Source: Manihot esculenta (taxonomy: Eukaryota > Streptophyta > Magnoliopsida > Malpighiales > Euphorbiaceae). From it: 64,000 bases of DNA. Under the pieces are notes generated by a model that saw nothing but the letters and a program-made list of their open reading frames with translations, was not told the origin of the DNA and made no database searches. A program made the position numbers and the translations under genes. How positions within the stretch are numbered: position 1 is the first letter of the stretch; every line of letters starts with the position of its first letter. Below are positions 49,981 to 61,697 of this stretch, in pieces. The stretch covers positions 2,451,586 through 2,515,585 of the forward strand of contig NC_035164.2 in NCBI RefSeq assembly GCF_001659605.2. The letters run 5' to 3'.

Positions 49981-52900
49981 TTCGCTGCTACAGCTTTTTC
50001 TTTTCAAATGCACTCAATTTTCCTTTCTCTCTTCCTCGTCCTTTTCGAATTTTAGAGATTAATTATAATTATGAAAAAATTTTAGAGATTAATTATAATT
50101 ATGAAAAAAATTTAAAAAAATAAATTTTATTATTTAAAAATGAAAAGTAAGATTATAATCGTAAAAAAAATGCACATGTTTAAATTTTTTATTCACTAAC
50201 CCTATTAATTATTAATAATTACTAAAGTTTATTTTTTTTCTCAAATAATTACTGTATTTCATTGAATAAATAAATATATTTTCATTAGCAAATAAGCTCA
50301 AAAGAGAGACCACTACAAACCCCACACAAGATTTATTCATACTGACCTAAATAATAGGATGGACATTGGACAAACAATAGTCAACTCAAAATATAACCAA
50401 AACACGTGACAAGAAGAACCAAGCTCACGTGCCTCATGTATTATAAGGGGAAAAAAATAATTATTATTTGATTCTAGTATGAGTATGTGCAAGTGGTGCC
50501 CTCTGCACCATAAGTTTAAACTTTAACAAATATTGAAGAACAGACAAATTAAATGAAATCTAAAAATATGGTAACAATTTTTTAAAATAAAGTTTTATCA
50601 TTATATCACTCCAAAAATTAACATATCGTAATATACATTTATAAAAAATACGTTATAAATGTAAATTAATCGTTAAAATAGATGATATTGATACTCTAAT
50701 TATACTCAAAAATTGCTGCAGAGTATCAAACGAAACTGCAAAATCAATTTCTTCACATTCCAATGGGAGAAAACCTGTAACAAATACCAATTGAAACTTT
50801 CCAATGTTATTGTAAGAGATGGTTTGATATTAGTAATAGATGGTCTGATAATAATGTTATTGTAAGAGAGGTGACCATGGGATTTTCAATTTATTTTTCA
50901 AGACGTGCAAAACTGTTTATAAAATTAATTTAGACTTTAAAAAGATTTTATGACCATTAAAAATTTTATAATCGTTGAAATTTTATGATAATTAAAAATT
51001 TTATGATTATTAAATATTTTATTTATGAGATTTAAATATCATATTAAATATAACTATTATAATTTTATTTTAAAATTTTTATAATTATATATAGTGATCA
51101 GTTTTTCTATGATAAATAGATTTCGTCTTTACAAAGATAGGTACTCTCATTTTTTTACTTTATTATTTTTTTTATTTATATTATCTGCTGGGTTATAAAT
51201 TATAGATAAATTTTTATTATTCTGATCCTGAAAATTAAATTTCAAAAAAACCTGTTTAATCTTAAAAAATTATAAAATAAATCGTTAAAGAACAATATTT
51301 AACACGACCAACATACTCTCAAAAGAAGTGTGAAGATTGTGAAATTTAGGATGATGTTACAAGGGTATTACGGTCATTGAGGTGGTGTAAAAATAAGTAG
51401 GGGAACCTACTTCTTTGATCTTATAATATGATGAAGTTTGACTATTAAATTACGAAAGTGCCACAAAATCAATGAGTTGATATTTTTGACAATTTGGAAG
51501 CACGTCACTCAAATCCACAAATCAATATTAAATTAAAAGTTTACAATATATAATACTCTTTATCTAAAGAAGATAATCTTAAAGTTATCTTATGGATTAA
51601 AAAGACATGATTAGTATAATTTTTTTTCTTTTCACATGAGAATTAAAAATTGAGAAAGTATAATTTAAAATATCTCAAATTTATTGAAATATATTTATCA
51701 TCAGATTAAATATGTGAATACTAATTTTTTTAATATATTTTATTCATACTATTCTTAATGATAATGAATTTTACCTTTTTAATATATAGTAAATAAAAAT
51801 TAATGTTCTAAAATCTAAAAAATAAAATTTTTAATATATGTCTAAAAACTTTGAATACGAGAAATGTGACTTCCTCCTTTTATTCTTTTTCCTTTGTCTG
51901 TTAGTGATATCTAACGGCCCCACAGTTACAGTGTTATCTGTCTGTATCATACAGGCTCGTATGTACGAAAGCGTCAGACGTCTGTCCGGTGACCATTTAA
52001 TTCTCCCGACGCGCGTATGGACAGGGCTGCGAGGTGACTGCGCCTGCTGTCTTTTCTCCTGTCACTTTTCAGGACCGAGCTCGTGGGGAGCAGATTGAAG
52101 TTTGTGGGTGATCCAATCTACTTGGAAAGACTGGGTCAGAGCTGGAGAAACCAGTCCGGTCCATCAGAGAGGTTTTATGGGTATCGGACCGATACTGCTC
52201 TCGCGGATTTGATCTCGTGCTGAGATAGTGAAATCCAGCGATCATAAAAGATAATACTAAAAATTTAATAAATAAATTACCATCTAAAAGAATATTTTTA
52301 TTTTTATAAGAATGAGAGAATATAAAATAATTTACTAAACTGTACTAAATTTATTTACTTAGATGCCTATTTATATTTGAAGATGCTGCCTAAGTGAGGC
52401 TATATGATGCTCACATTGGGTTGGTACATTATAAGGAGTTGCAGTTGCGATTTTGCTTAACCAAAGCCTTAGCACGTTGAAATATGCATTTTTAGTATGC
52501 TTTTTGAAATAATTATTTATTTCGACAAAGCTTTTTTGAATATGAATTTATAAAAGCAAAAAAAATGATTTATTTGATTAAATTTAATAACACAAAATAT
52601 TTAAATTTTTTAAAAATAATATGGATGTGATAAGTATAATAAAAAATAATAAAAGAAAATATAAAAAAAATATCATATGTTTTCATTATTTCATTATGAG
52701 GTTTAAATTTTAATTTTTGTCAAAATAATATTTTACGTTTTTGATATCATAAAAAAAAATATGAACTTAACAATTAAAATATAATTATTAATTAATATTT
52801 TTTAATATTTTTTAAAAAAATATATAAAAAAATTACATTATTTATTTAAGACGTGAATTTTTTTTATGACATTTGAAAATTATTACTATTTATTAATAAT

Positions 52901-54060
52901 ATAATAAAATAAAATATTAATTTGATATAAATTAAATTATAAATCATAATTTTTTTATATATATTTTAAAAATATTAAACAAAAATTTGATATTTTAGTT
53001 ATAGTAAGTGGATTTCCTCAATTATGTAAAAAAAGACAAAATTTATTTTTATAGAATGGAGAGACAGTAAATAATTTTTTAACATTTAAAATGTAAAAAT
53101 TATACTAAAATAATGATTTATTATGTGGGAAAAATACAAAATTTTGAATGTATTTAATTAAAAAATCAACATAACTTATTTAAACTTGGAAAATACTTTA
53201 ATTGCAACTTATTTTCATTATTTAATATATTTAATTTAATAATTATAAAAATAGTTTTATACTGTAATTATAAAATGGAAAAAAGTTCAGATTATTTTAT
53301 TTTTCAATAGTTTAATGAAATTTTTTTGCATTAACTTTACATAAGACTTATTTTGGTGATGGTTTTAAATCTATTAAATTAAAATTAATATTGAAATGTA
53401 TATAGAATTAATTAAAATAAATATAACGAATAAATAAAAATTTAGATAAAAAGGAAGAAGTCTATCTTTTTCATCCGATGTAAAAAAGAAGACAAAATGG
53501 AAGGCAAAATTCACACAAGCAGCATGCGTTTGGACACGTAATGGGAAGGCAATAAATGGCATGTGCTCATTTAAGAGAGGGAGAGAGAAGAGAAGTTACG
53601 TGGACAGCGTTGCAGCAGCTGGGACCTTATTAATTATTGCAGGAAACGATTAAAGCCGTTGAAGCAGGTCAGGTATCCAACACCATTCCCACCATAACCA
53701 CAATTCACACACCATCAATCCATCACCTCTCTCCTCGATCCTATTAGGGCTTCGCCTGCACTGCACCGAGCATGCAACAAAAATTATAAAGCATAAACTC
53801 AGGGTCTTGCTTTACTCGTCTGCTAAAGCTCAGGGGGTTGGGGAAACTAACGCCATTATGTTCATGCTTTTAATAGCGCTTGTTTTGCAAGGTAGTCGTC
53901 ATCTATACAACTCCATGAGAATACCGTTGGAGGAAGAAGTGTGTGAATATGCATGTTATGAGATTTCGAAGAGGAAAAGGAAATAAAGTATTACAGAACA
54001 ATACTGGATCTGGAATCTCCTTTCCTCAAGTTCTCTTGCACGAAACGTGGGACAAAAGAC
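49980..54060. other. AT-rich intergenic region
   Basis: No protein gene was recognised. 51850-52250 is copy 3 of the CGTACG-core repeat. 53530-54050 is GC-richer (GCAGCAGCTGGGACC, ACCATCAATCCATCACCTC) and looks like transcribed sequence or a promoter, but I could find no exon, tRNA or known microRNA in it. Confidence 0.4.
51850..52250. repeat. Dispersed repeat with CGTACG core, copy 3
   Basis: It shares with the copies at 30840 and 32500 the order TTTTCCTTTTGTCTG, then CTCGTATGTACGAAAGCGTC, then GACCATTTAATTCTCCCGAC, then GCGAGGTGACTG. The tail AAATCCAGCGATCATAAA matches AAATCTAATGGTCATAAA of copy 1. It is the most GC-rich copy. Confidence 0.6.
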
Positions 54061-54369
54061 AGAATTTAGAATTAAACTCTGTTTGTTTGTAAAAAATAAT
54101 TTGTATTTAAAAAATATTTTTTATAGAAAATATTTTTATTAAGATAAATTATTTTTTATTATTTAATTTTAATTTAAAAAACAAAATTTATTATAAATTT
54201 ATATACGAGAGATTTTAATAAGAATTTTAAAAAATTACTTTTTTTTAAATTCATTTGTCATTAAATATTTTTTTTATAGTTTCATTTGTTTTTAAAAAAA
54301 TATTTTTCATATTTTTTTATCGTTAGGAACACTAAAAAATTTAATTAATAAATAATATTTTCCTAAAAA

Positions 54370-54860
54370 AAATAAACCATTTTAAAAAAATACTCTCTCT
54401 TTTGATATTATTATTAAAATCTCTATATATATATAAAAAATACTTGCTCTTTTAATATTCTTATTAAAATTTTTATATATAAGTTTGTTAATAAATTTTA
54501 TTTTTTAAATTAAAATTAAATAATAAAAAATAAATTATTTAGTTGAAAAATATTTTTCATATTTTTTATTATTTAGAATACTAAAAAATTTAATTAATAA
54601 ATAATATTTTCTTAAAAAAAATAAACTATATTAAAAAAAATACTCTCTCTTTTGATATCATTATTAAAATCTCTCTCTCTCTCTCTATATATATAAATAC
54701 TTCCTCTTTTAATATTCTTATTAAATTTCTATATATAAGTTTGTTAATAAATTTTATTTTTTAAATTAAAATTAAATAATAAAAAATAAATTATTTAGTT
54801 GAAAAATATTTTTTCAATACAACTTATTTTTTTTTCAAATAAATGGAAGCTAATTATTAT
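54370..54860. repeat. 250-bp tandem duplication of an AT-rich repeat
   Basis: TACTCTCTCTTTTGATAT at 54391 recurs at 54641 with near-identical flanks (GTTTGTTAATAAATTTTATT, AAATTATTTAGTTGAAAAAT). Related single blocks lie at 2040-2290, 12290-12515 and 60415-60975. Confidence 0.8.
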
Positions 54861-55938
54861 TTTTCACTGTAATTATAGAAAATTTAAATATAATCATTCT
54901 CGTATTTTCCTTCTCAACATCCAAATAAATAAAATTTCTATTCATTTATATATTTTTTTCTTTAATATTTTTTTTCTAAAAAATTTCCAAAACATAATAT
55001 TATTATGATAATGGTATTTTAAATTTATGTATCAATACTTAAAGTTTCTATTTGAATGATTTTTATTATTATCATTATTATTATATTTTGATATCTAATT
55101 TCTATTTGTTTCACGAAAAATATTTTTTATATAACACATAGAAAATTTAGTTAATAAATAATATTATTCTAATCAAATAAAAAAATAAAATATTTTAAAG
55201 AAAATGACTTAAAGGAATTCCAAACATTGATATTTTTATTAAAGTCTATTTATATGAAATTTTTAATAAATTTTAATTTTTACATTTAAAATTAAAATTA
55301 AAAAATAAAAAATAAATTATCTTAATATTCTTTATAAAAAATATTTTTTAAATATGAATTATTTTCAATAAACAAATAGAGACTTATAATTAAAGCAATT
55401 CTCATTTATTTTATACACGTTGGAAAAAGAAGCAAGCAATTTGACGGGCCGAAAAATAATCTAATTTTGGGCATGAAAGCCCATTAAATGTCCATCAAAT
55501 ACGTTAGGTAAAGTCACAAGTTTGCCTGCTCAGGGTTTGCGTTTCGATTTCACTCCATCCTTACATTACACTCAGTACACACCGTATTCTCTATTCCTTG
55601 CGATGAATCTTCATGCGTTGGATTCTTCTGATTATCATGGGATCTCTTTTATCAACGGTTAAAACTTATTGTCACTGTACCAATAACCAGACTCTTCCTA
55701 CTCAAGGACACACGCGATCATCTTGAACAATTCATCAATTGCCCACCCATATTCACCTATCGAGTGGGGCCACCTTATATAACCATAGACAGGTGTCGCA
55801 CTTACAAGCATGATCTACAGGTCACTGACCCTTCGTTGAGACACATCATCAGTGGAGGGCCCACGCGTATGGTGTTATCAAGGTGGCTTAAGTTGGCCAG
55901 CTAGTCAGGTGGTCTCGTTGAAATCAAACTAAAATCTA

Positions 55939-55979
55939 AACCCACATCGTTCACCGATTCATTTTAATATTCTTTATAT
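55939..55979 (+). promoter_or_regulatory. U6 promoter (USE and TATA), gene 1
   Basis: USE-like AACCCACATCG is at 55939-55949 and the TATA element TTTATAT at 55973-55979, about 65 and 30 bp before the U6 start. This is the arrangement of plant RNA polymerase III U6 genes. Confidence 0.88.
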
Positions 55980-56003
55980 TGCAAAGCAAGAAATAGGATG
56001 CTT

Positions 56004-56023
56004 GTCCCTTCGGGGACATCCGA

Positions 56024-56055
<32 letters not shown>

Positions 56056-56105
56056 GGCCCCTGCGCAAGGATGACACGCATAAATCGAGAAATGGTCCAA
56101 ATTTT
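56004..56105 (+). ncRNA. U6: U6 spliceosomal snRNA, gene 1
   Basis: The 102-nt gene starts GTCCCTTCGGGGACATCCGA (5' stem-loop), contains ACAGAG and AGCATGGCCCCTGCGCAAGG, and ends GGTCCAAATTTT. U6 forms the catalytic core of the spliceosome: ACAGAG pairs with the 5' splice site and AGC lies in the U2/U6 helix. One base differs from gene 2 in the ACACGCA-AAATCGAG part. A USE/TATA promoter lies upstream and a T run follows, so it looks functional. Confidence 0.97.
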
Positions 56106-56111
56106 TTTTTT
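56102..56111 (+). terminator. RNA polymerase III terminator, U6 gene 1
   Basis: Ten consecutive T residues end the U6 gene. Confidence 0.9.
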
Positions 56112-57944
56112 AATCCAAAACCTTACTTCTCGATTGGCAGCTCTGCTTTGTTCGTGTCTGTCTTGTTTTTCTTCAAACACCTGTGCTGCAACATGTCTCA
56201 GCTATTGCCAACAGCAAGAGAGTAGAGTTCCATTCGAGAGGTCTGTTTTTTTCATTCCTTTTATTGAATTCTTGCCATTTTCGTGTTGGATTTTTTTGTT
56301 TGATTGTTCTAAAATTGGTTAAAACAGTTCGTAGTAAGTGATATTTCAATTGGCTGTTAATAGATGTGGCCAGTAATTCTTATTCTTCTTCTTTAATGTG
56401 ATTTTTGTTTATAAAGAAATCCAATTCTTGCCCACCTTGTCTTCCTTCACTGGTAAAAGAAAAATAAATGAAATTCTAAACTTAGTGAGTGGATACGTCA
56501 GATTGGTTTTGAAAAACTTGTATTTAGTTTGCGAAGATTTTAAGTGAACTCAGAATTTTAGTATAATTTGGATGTAGGGGAACTCAGATGCATAAGGCAA
56601 TTACTTCTTATAAGTAAGATGATTCCTATGTAATTTATGCAAAGAAAGCAAGTATCCAAACACTAGGCTTTTATGAATTCAGATCTAAGCTAAAAGTGTA
56701 GATTAACCAACTTTTCTGTTAGTTAGTTTGTGAGATTGTGGTTCTTAAAAAAGCAATTTTAGCAACTCAATCATCAAAAATCAATAATGATACAAGAAAA
56801 AGAAAAGCAAAAGCAAACTATGGGAATTTCTTCCATGAAGTAATTTGTTGATTGGTTTCTTCATGTATTTTTAAGAGTGTGAGAAGTGAAAGTTTCATGT
56901 TTCCATTCCCATCCATAAGCACAGTTGTAAATCTTAGCAGCTTAGGCCATGGCATGTTTGATAGCATCTTAGCTTTTGGCCTTGACCAATCTAGGCCTGA
57001 TCACAAGTCAGAATCCACTTGTGAGCCTCATGAGATGAGGTAATCTATCAGGTTGGAATTGAACTTAGTCGCTTTGTAACAATGATTTCTCTCTCTGATT
57101 TCACATTTTGCCTTGGATGATTTCTTAGCTGCTAGGATCAGCACTGGAGATTGCAGTATGACACACTGCAGTAGGATTTTGTGCTCCAAAATGGTTTAGC
57201 AGCTCTAGTATGAATCCACTATTCAGGACTGAAGCTCTTTGCCATTCTGCAAATTTATGAAGGCTTTGTCTGTGATTTATTTATTTATTCATTTATTTTT
57301 ATTTCACCGTGGCTTTGCTTGCAAGATATTTTTCAGATAACTCCTGTGTGGTTTTTGTTGATAATTAATTATCCAGAAAATCAAGCACCTGGAGTTTTTT
57401 TATTGGGTGTAAGGGGACTTAGATGCACAAGGCCAATTTCTTCTTAGAAGTAACATGCTTCGTATATAATTTAATACAAATACAGAAAGTATCCTAGTTT
57501 AGACTGTTATGAATTGAGATCTAAGCTAATAGAGCAGCTTTAACTTCATGTTTAAGCACAGTTGTAAGTACTAGGAGCCTAGCCAACCCATTGCAAGTTT
57601 GATAATGTCTTATTATTGGGTCTTGACCAATCTAGGCCTGACAAGTCAGAATCCTCTTGTGGGCCTGATGAGATGATTGAAGTTCTCTATATGCAAATTT
57701 ATTAATGCTTTGAGTGTCTTTGATTTTTTTTTTTATAACCTTTCTGTAGCTTTGTAACAATGGTTTCTCTCTCTGGTTTCACCTTTTTGCCTTGCAAAAT
57801 TTCTACTACGCTCAGCACCGGATATTGCACTCAAAAGTTCTATTGGTTTCATTTTTTCCTTTATTAAATTTTTGCAGTATTTCATGCTGCAATTACGATT
57901 TTGTGCCCGAAAATGGTTTAGCAGCTTTAATATGAATCCAGGGG

Positions 57945-58815
57945 AGTAAGGAGCAGTGAGTTGGCGTTTGATGCCGTGTAACTCGCAGAACTTGCTGAAC
58001 TCATTCGATGTAAACTCGCCTCCTTTGTCTGTTCTAAACGTTTTGAGCTTACATTCGGACTTGACTTTAATATGAGCTTTCATTTTCTTGAAAGCACTAA
58101 AAACCTCATCTTTTCTTTTGAGCATTTCAATCCATATATAACGACTGTAATCATCCACGAGCAAGAGAAAATACTTGTTTTTGCCGCATGTGGTAGGTGA
58201 TGACGGCCCGCACAAGTCACCATGCACGAGTTCTAGAGATTTGGTTGCTTGATACTCTCCTGCTTTCAGGAAACTCGTGCGATGCTGTTTACTGATCACA
58301 CATTGTTCACAGATGTGCTTCACTGTTTCTATCTCCGGTAAACCTTTCACCATGTTTTCTTGTGCGAGCTTGCGTAAAGCTTGATAGTTGAGGTGCCCGT
58401 AGAGTGCGTGCCATAAGCAAGGCTTTTCAGACAACCTTGTCAGGTGGCACTTCGATTTTGCTTGTGTCATTCTAATCGTGTAAAGGCGATTTTCCGCTCT
58501 ATGCACCTTGGCTATCAACTTGTCATTTGCGTCATATTCTCTAAGAATTTCTCCTTTCACCACCACTTTTGCTCCTGATTCGTCGAGTTGACCAAGACTT
58601 ATAATATTGGATCTTAATCGAGGAAGATAGTACACATTCGTTAGTTCGAAATGATCTCGGTTCTTGCACTGAAACACTGAAGTGCCTCGGCCTTCTACCT
58701 TGACGACTGAACCATCACCGAACCCGACATTCCCTTTCATTGATTCATCGAGATTGGTTAAGGCTAGCTTGTTACCTGTCTTATGGTTGCTTGCCCCCGT
58801 ATCATAAGCTCGTCT
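57945..58815 (-). pseudogene. Ty1/copia fragment: protease start through integrase core
   Basis: A continuous minus-strand frame begins with the protease motif YDTGASNH near 58800 and FGDGSVVKVEGRG. It continues through the GAG-pre-integrase zinc region (LWHALYGHLNYQALRKLAQ, CEQCVISKQHRTSF) and the integrase core (VHGDLCGPSSP, LLLVDDYSRYIWIEML, FRTDKGGEFTSNEF). It stops abruptly at APYSP (57945), where the normal PQQNGVAER continues, and joins U6-locus flank DNA. RT, RNase H and LTRs are missing. The frame is free of stops for about 290 codons, so the fragment is fairly young or recently captured. Confidence 0.88.
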
Positions 58816-59100
58816 GTGCCCTAGCTGTTACATTGATAGTTTGTTAATAAGCACGTACCCACGTGCTCTGAATATTTTGAATTGTTCAGTGTTTGTTTCC
58901 TTCAACCCGAGTCTTGCGCAATGTGGCTTCAAGCTCGAATTAAGTTTCATTTTTCAGTTTGTAATGGTTGTTATATTGATTCAAGTATAAATAAGAACAA
59001 AAGGCCAATCAAGATTATCGATTAAGTTTGAAAAATCTGAGCAAAAACCCTAACATAAAAACATTGCAGAAACTCAAAGTGCACTGTCTGGCTCACACCC
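58816..59100. other. Sequence between the copia fragment and the LINE fragment
   Basis: It may hold more decayed copia gag on the minus strand, but no convincing motif was found. It ends in CCCTCGAGAGTTTG, close to where the LINE text begins. Confidence 0.3.
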
Positions 59101-59124
59101 TCGAGAGTTTGTTTTTAGAGTCTA

Positions 59125-60035
59125 CGCGGTTCTCATAAAGTCTGTCCTTTCAGCCATTTCCACTTACACTATGTCAATTCTTAAGCATCCCAGGATTTTT
59201 TGTAAAAAGCTAAATAGCATTCTCTCAAACTTCTGGTGGGGAAGCGGTGAAGACTCGAGAAAATGCATTGGATTAGTTAGAAAAAAGCTTTCATTCCTAA
59301 AGCTAAAGGCGGCATGGGTTTCAAGGATTTCAATATTTTTAATCTCGCTTGTCTTGGGAAATAATGTTGGAGACTTATTCAGAATCCGACAGCGGTTTGG
59401 GCTTGACTCATCAAAAGTGTTTATTTTCCAAGTACAGATCTTTGGCAAGCTTCTCATTCTAGAGAAGGCTCAGGGTAAACTTGTGATTTTAAATACGTTA
59501 TTAACTTTCTAATTATATTCCTGAGCCGGCAAGTTTTAATTGCAACTGTGTGTTGGTTTATTTGGAAAGAAAGGAACAAGGCAATCTTTAACCACATGCC
59601 TCCATATCCTATCTTTGTGGCTCGCAAGACCCTTTCTAGCTTTCAAGAGCTAGAGTTTGTAAGAGACATAAGCCGGTCAATAGTATTGTTCATAATTCTG
59701 GTGTTTCTGTTTGGCAAGCTCCACCTTTTGAGATGTTAAAGTTCAATTCTGATGCTGCTTAGAAATCTCATTCTATGTTTGCTTCTATTGCTATTGTGGT
59801 TCGGAACTCTTATGGTAGAAGTTTATATGGTAGAATTTGTAAGGCTGTTGCCGAGTCTCCTGTTGTGGTAGAAGCTTTAGGGGTCCTAGAGGCTATGAAA
59901 CTTGCTTTAGAGATGGGAGCTAAGAATGTTTTTATGGAAATAGATTCAAAATTGGTACATTCTGCTGTCATTCAAAATTGTTTTTATGGAAATAGAGGCT
60001 ATGAAAAAATAGATGGCGATAAAACCTAAACTAGA
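59125..60035 (+). pseudogene. 3' part of an L1-type LINE (RT tail, zinc region, RNase H)
   Basis: Plus-strand text AVLIKSVLSAISTYTMS (about 59124-59174), then ILSNFWWGSGEDSRKCIGLV and frame-shifted IPKAKGGMGFKDFNIFN, is the end of a plant LINE reverse transcriptase. CWFIWKERNKAIFNH (59548) and FNSDAA ... VVRNSYGRSLYGR, PVVVEALGVLEAMKLAL, FMEIDSKLVHSAV (59750-59990) form its RNase H. Stops and frameshifts are present. The 5' part is absent, as in 5'-truncated LINE insertions. A short A-rich run follows at about 60118-60130. Confidence 0.85.
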
Positions 60036-60414
60036 TAAAAATAGAAAAGGAAAGGCTCTCCTCTGTCCACAAAACAAAAGAGATCACTGGGATAAGAAGA
60101 ATTTTAAAAGCAGAAAGAGAAAAAAAAAAGACTAAATTTATGATCTTAATGTGTGCGTATTATGAAAAATAAAATACACATTTACGTTTAATAACATGAG
60201 CAGCTTAGGTTATTTAAATCATACGCTAAATGGATTAAACGTTATTGTTTTTTATTGAATGTTATACTCGAATTAATTTTTTACTTCTAATCTTATAATT
60301 TTTATTTATTTTATTTTTTTATTAAAAAAAATAATTTTGTATTAATTTTCTACTTATATTTATTTTAAATATATTAACAAAATATTTGAAATAGAAATAT
60401 TTTAAATATTCACT

Positions 60415-60975
60415 TAGTCTCTGTTTTATATAAAATAATTTGTATTTAGAAAATATTTTTTTTAAAAATATTTTTTATAAAAAATAACTTTTGTGAAAAA
60501 TAGAGATAAATTATTTTTTATTATTCAATTTTAATTTTAAAAATAAAATTTATTAATAAATTTATATATAAAAATTTTAATAAGAATCTTGAAAATTTAC
60601 TTTCTTTTTTAAAATAATTTCTCATTAAATTTTTTTCATGGTTCCAGTTTTTTCAAAAAAATATATTTTATATTTTCTATTCTTTAGCATATTCAAAAAA
60701 TTTACTTAATAATAAATATTTTTCCATAAAAAATAAATAAATCATTTTAAAAGAAATAACTTTTTCTTTTGATATTCTTATTAAAATCTCTATATATAAA
60801 TTTGTTAATAAATTTTATTTTTTAAATTAAAATTAAATAATAAAAAAATAAATTATTCCATTGAAAAATATTTTTTAAATATAATTTATTTATTTTTAAT
60901 ATAATTTATTTAAGGAAAAATATTTTTTGTAAAAATTATTTTTAAATATAAATTATTTTCTGTAAACGGAGGCTT
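60415..60975. repeat. AT-rich repeat upstream of block 2
   Basis: Similar to 54060-55390 (GAAAAATATTTTTTAAATAT, TTATTTTCTGTAAAC). The duplication of the U6 locus therefore probably included upstream AT-rich DNA. Confidence 0.6.
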
Positions 60976-61525
60976 ATAATTAAAGAAATTCCATACACGT
61001 TGGAAAAAGAAGCAAGCAATTTGACGGGCCGAAAATGTATTTGATTTTGGGCATGAAAGCCCATTGAATGTCCATCGTAAAATCACAAGTTTGCCTGCCC
61101 AGGGTTTGCGTTTCGATTTCACTCCATCCTCAAACAGACCATACACGTTACACTCAGTACACACCGTATTCTCTGTTCCTTGTGATGAATCTTGATGCGA
61201 TGGGTAAGATTCATCTGATGATCATGGGATCTCTTTTATCAACGGTTAAAACTTATTGTCACTGTACCATTAACCAGACTCTTCCTACTCAAGGACACAC
61301 GCAATCATCGTGAACAATTGATCAATTGCCCACCCATATTCACCTATCGAGTGGAGCCACCTTATATTACCACAGACAGGTGTCGCACTTCCAAGCATGA
61401 TCTACAGGTCACTGACCATTCGTTGAGACACATCATCAGTGGAGGGCCCACGCGTATGGTGTTATCAAGGTGGCTTAAGATGGGCAGCTAGTCAGGTGGT
61501 CTGGTTGAAATCAAACTAAAATCTA

Positions 61526-61568
61526 AACCCACATCGTTCATTGACTTCATTTTAATATTCTTTATAAT
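61526..61568 (+). promoter_or_regulatory. U6 promoter (USE and TATA), gene 2
   Basis: USE AACCCACATCG is at 61526-61536 and TATA TTTATAAT at 61561-61568, with the same spacing as gene 1. Confidence 0.88.
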
Positions 61569-61591
61569 GCGAAGCGAAATATACAATGCTT

Positions 61592-61611
61592 GTCCCTTCG
61601 GGGACATCCGA

Positions 61612-61643
<32 letters not shown>

Positions 61644-61693
61644 GGCCCCTGCGCAAGGATGACACGCACAAATCGAGAAATGGTCCAAATTTT
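61592..61693 (+). ncRNA. U6: U6 spliceosomal snRNA, gene 2
   Basis: This 102-nt copy matches the canonical plant U6 as I know it throughout, including ACAGAGAAGATTAGCATGG and GACACGCACAAATCGAGAAA. It is preceded by a promoter and followed by a T run, and is the best candidate for the active reference copy here. Confidence 0.97.
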
Positions 61694-61697
61694 TTTT
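61691..61697 (+). terminator. RNA polymerase III terminator, U6 gene 2
   Basis: A run of T residues directly after the U6 sequence. Confidence 0.88.

Larger units (their letters stand above)
55385..57945 (+). repeat. U6 locus duplication, block 1
   Basis: It is colinear with 60965-63600 over promoter region, U6 gene and downstream DNA (for example ACACGTTGGAAAAAGAAGCA, TGATCTACAGGTCACTGACC, CATGGCATGTTTGATAGCAT). It keeps one U6. The truncated U6 and the third U6 of block 2 are missing here, by deletion at about 57057 and replacement after about 57673. It is cut at 57945 by the copia fragment. Confidence 0.88.

Noticed and set aside
53815..53850. AAAGCTCAGGGGGTTGG, thought of as a possible miR390 relative.
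   Set aside because: It matches only the first few bases of miR390 and no opposite arm could be found nearby.
55998..56322. Frames of 75-83 codons over and after U6 gene 1, repeated at 61659-61926.
   Set aside because: They overlap the U6 RNA gene and are kept only because the DNA is duplicated; no protein family.
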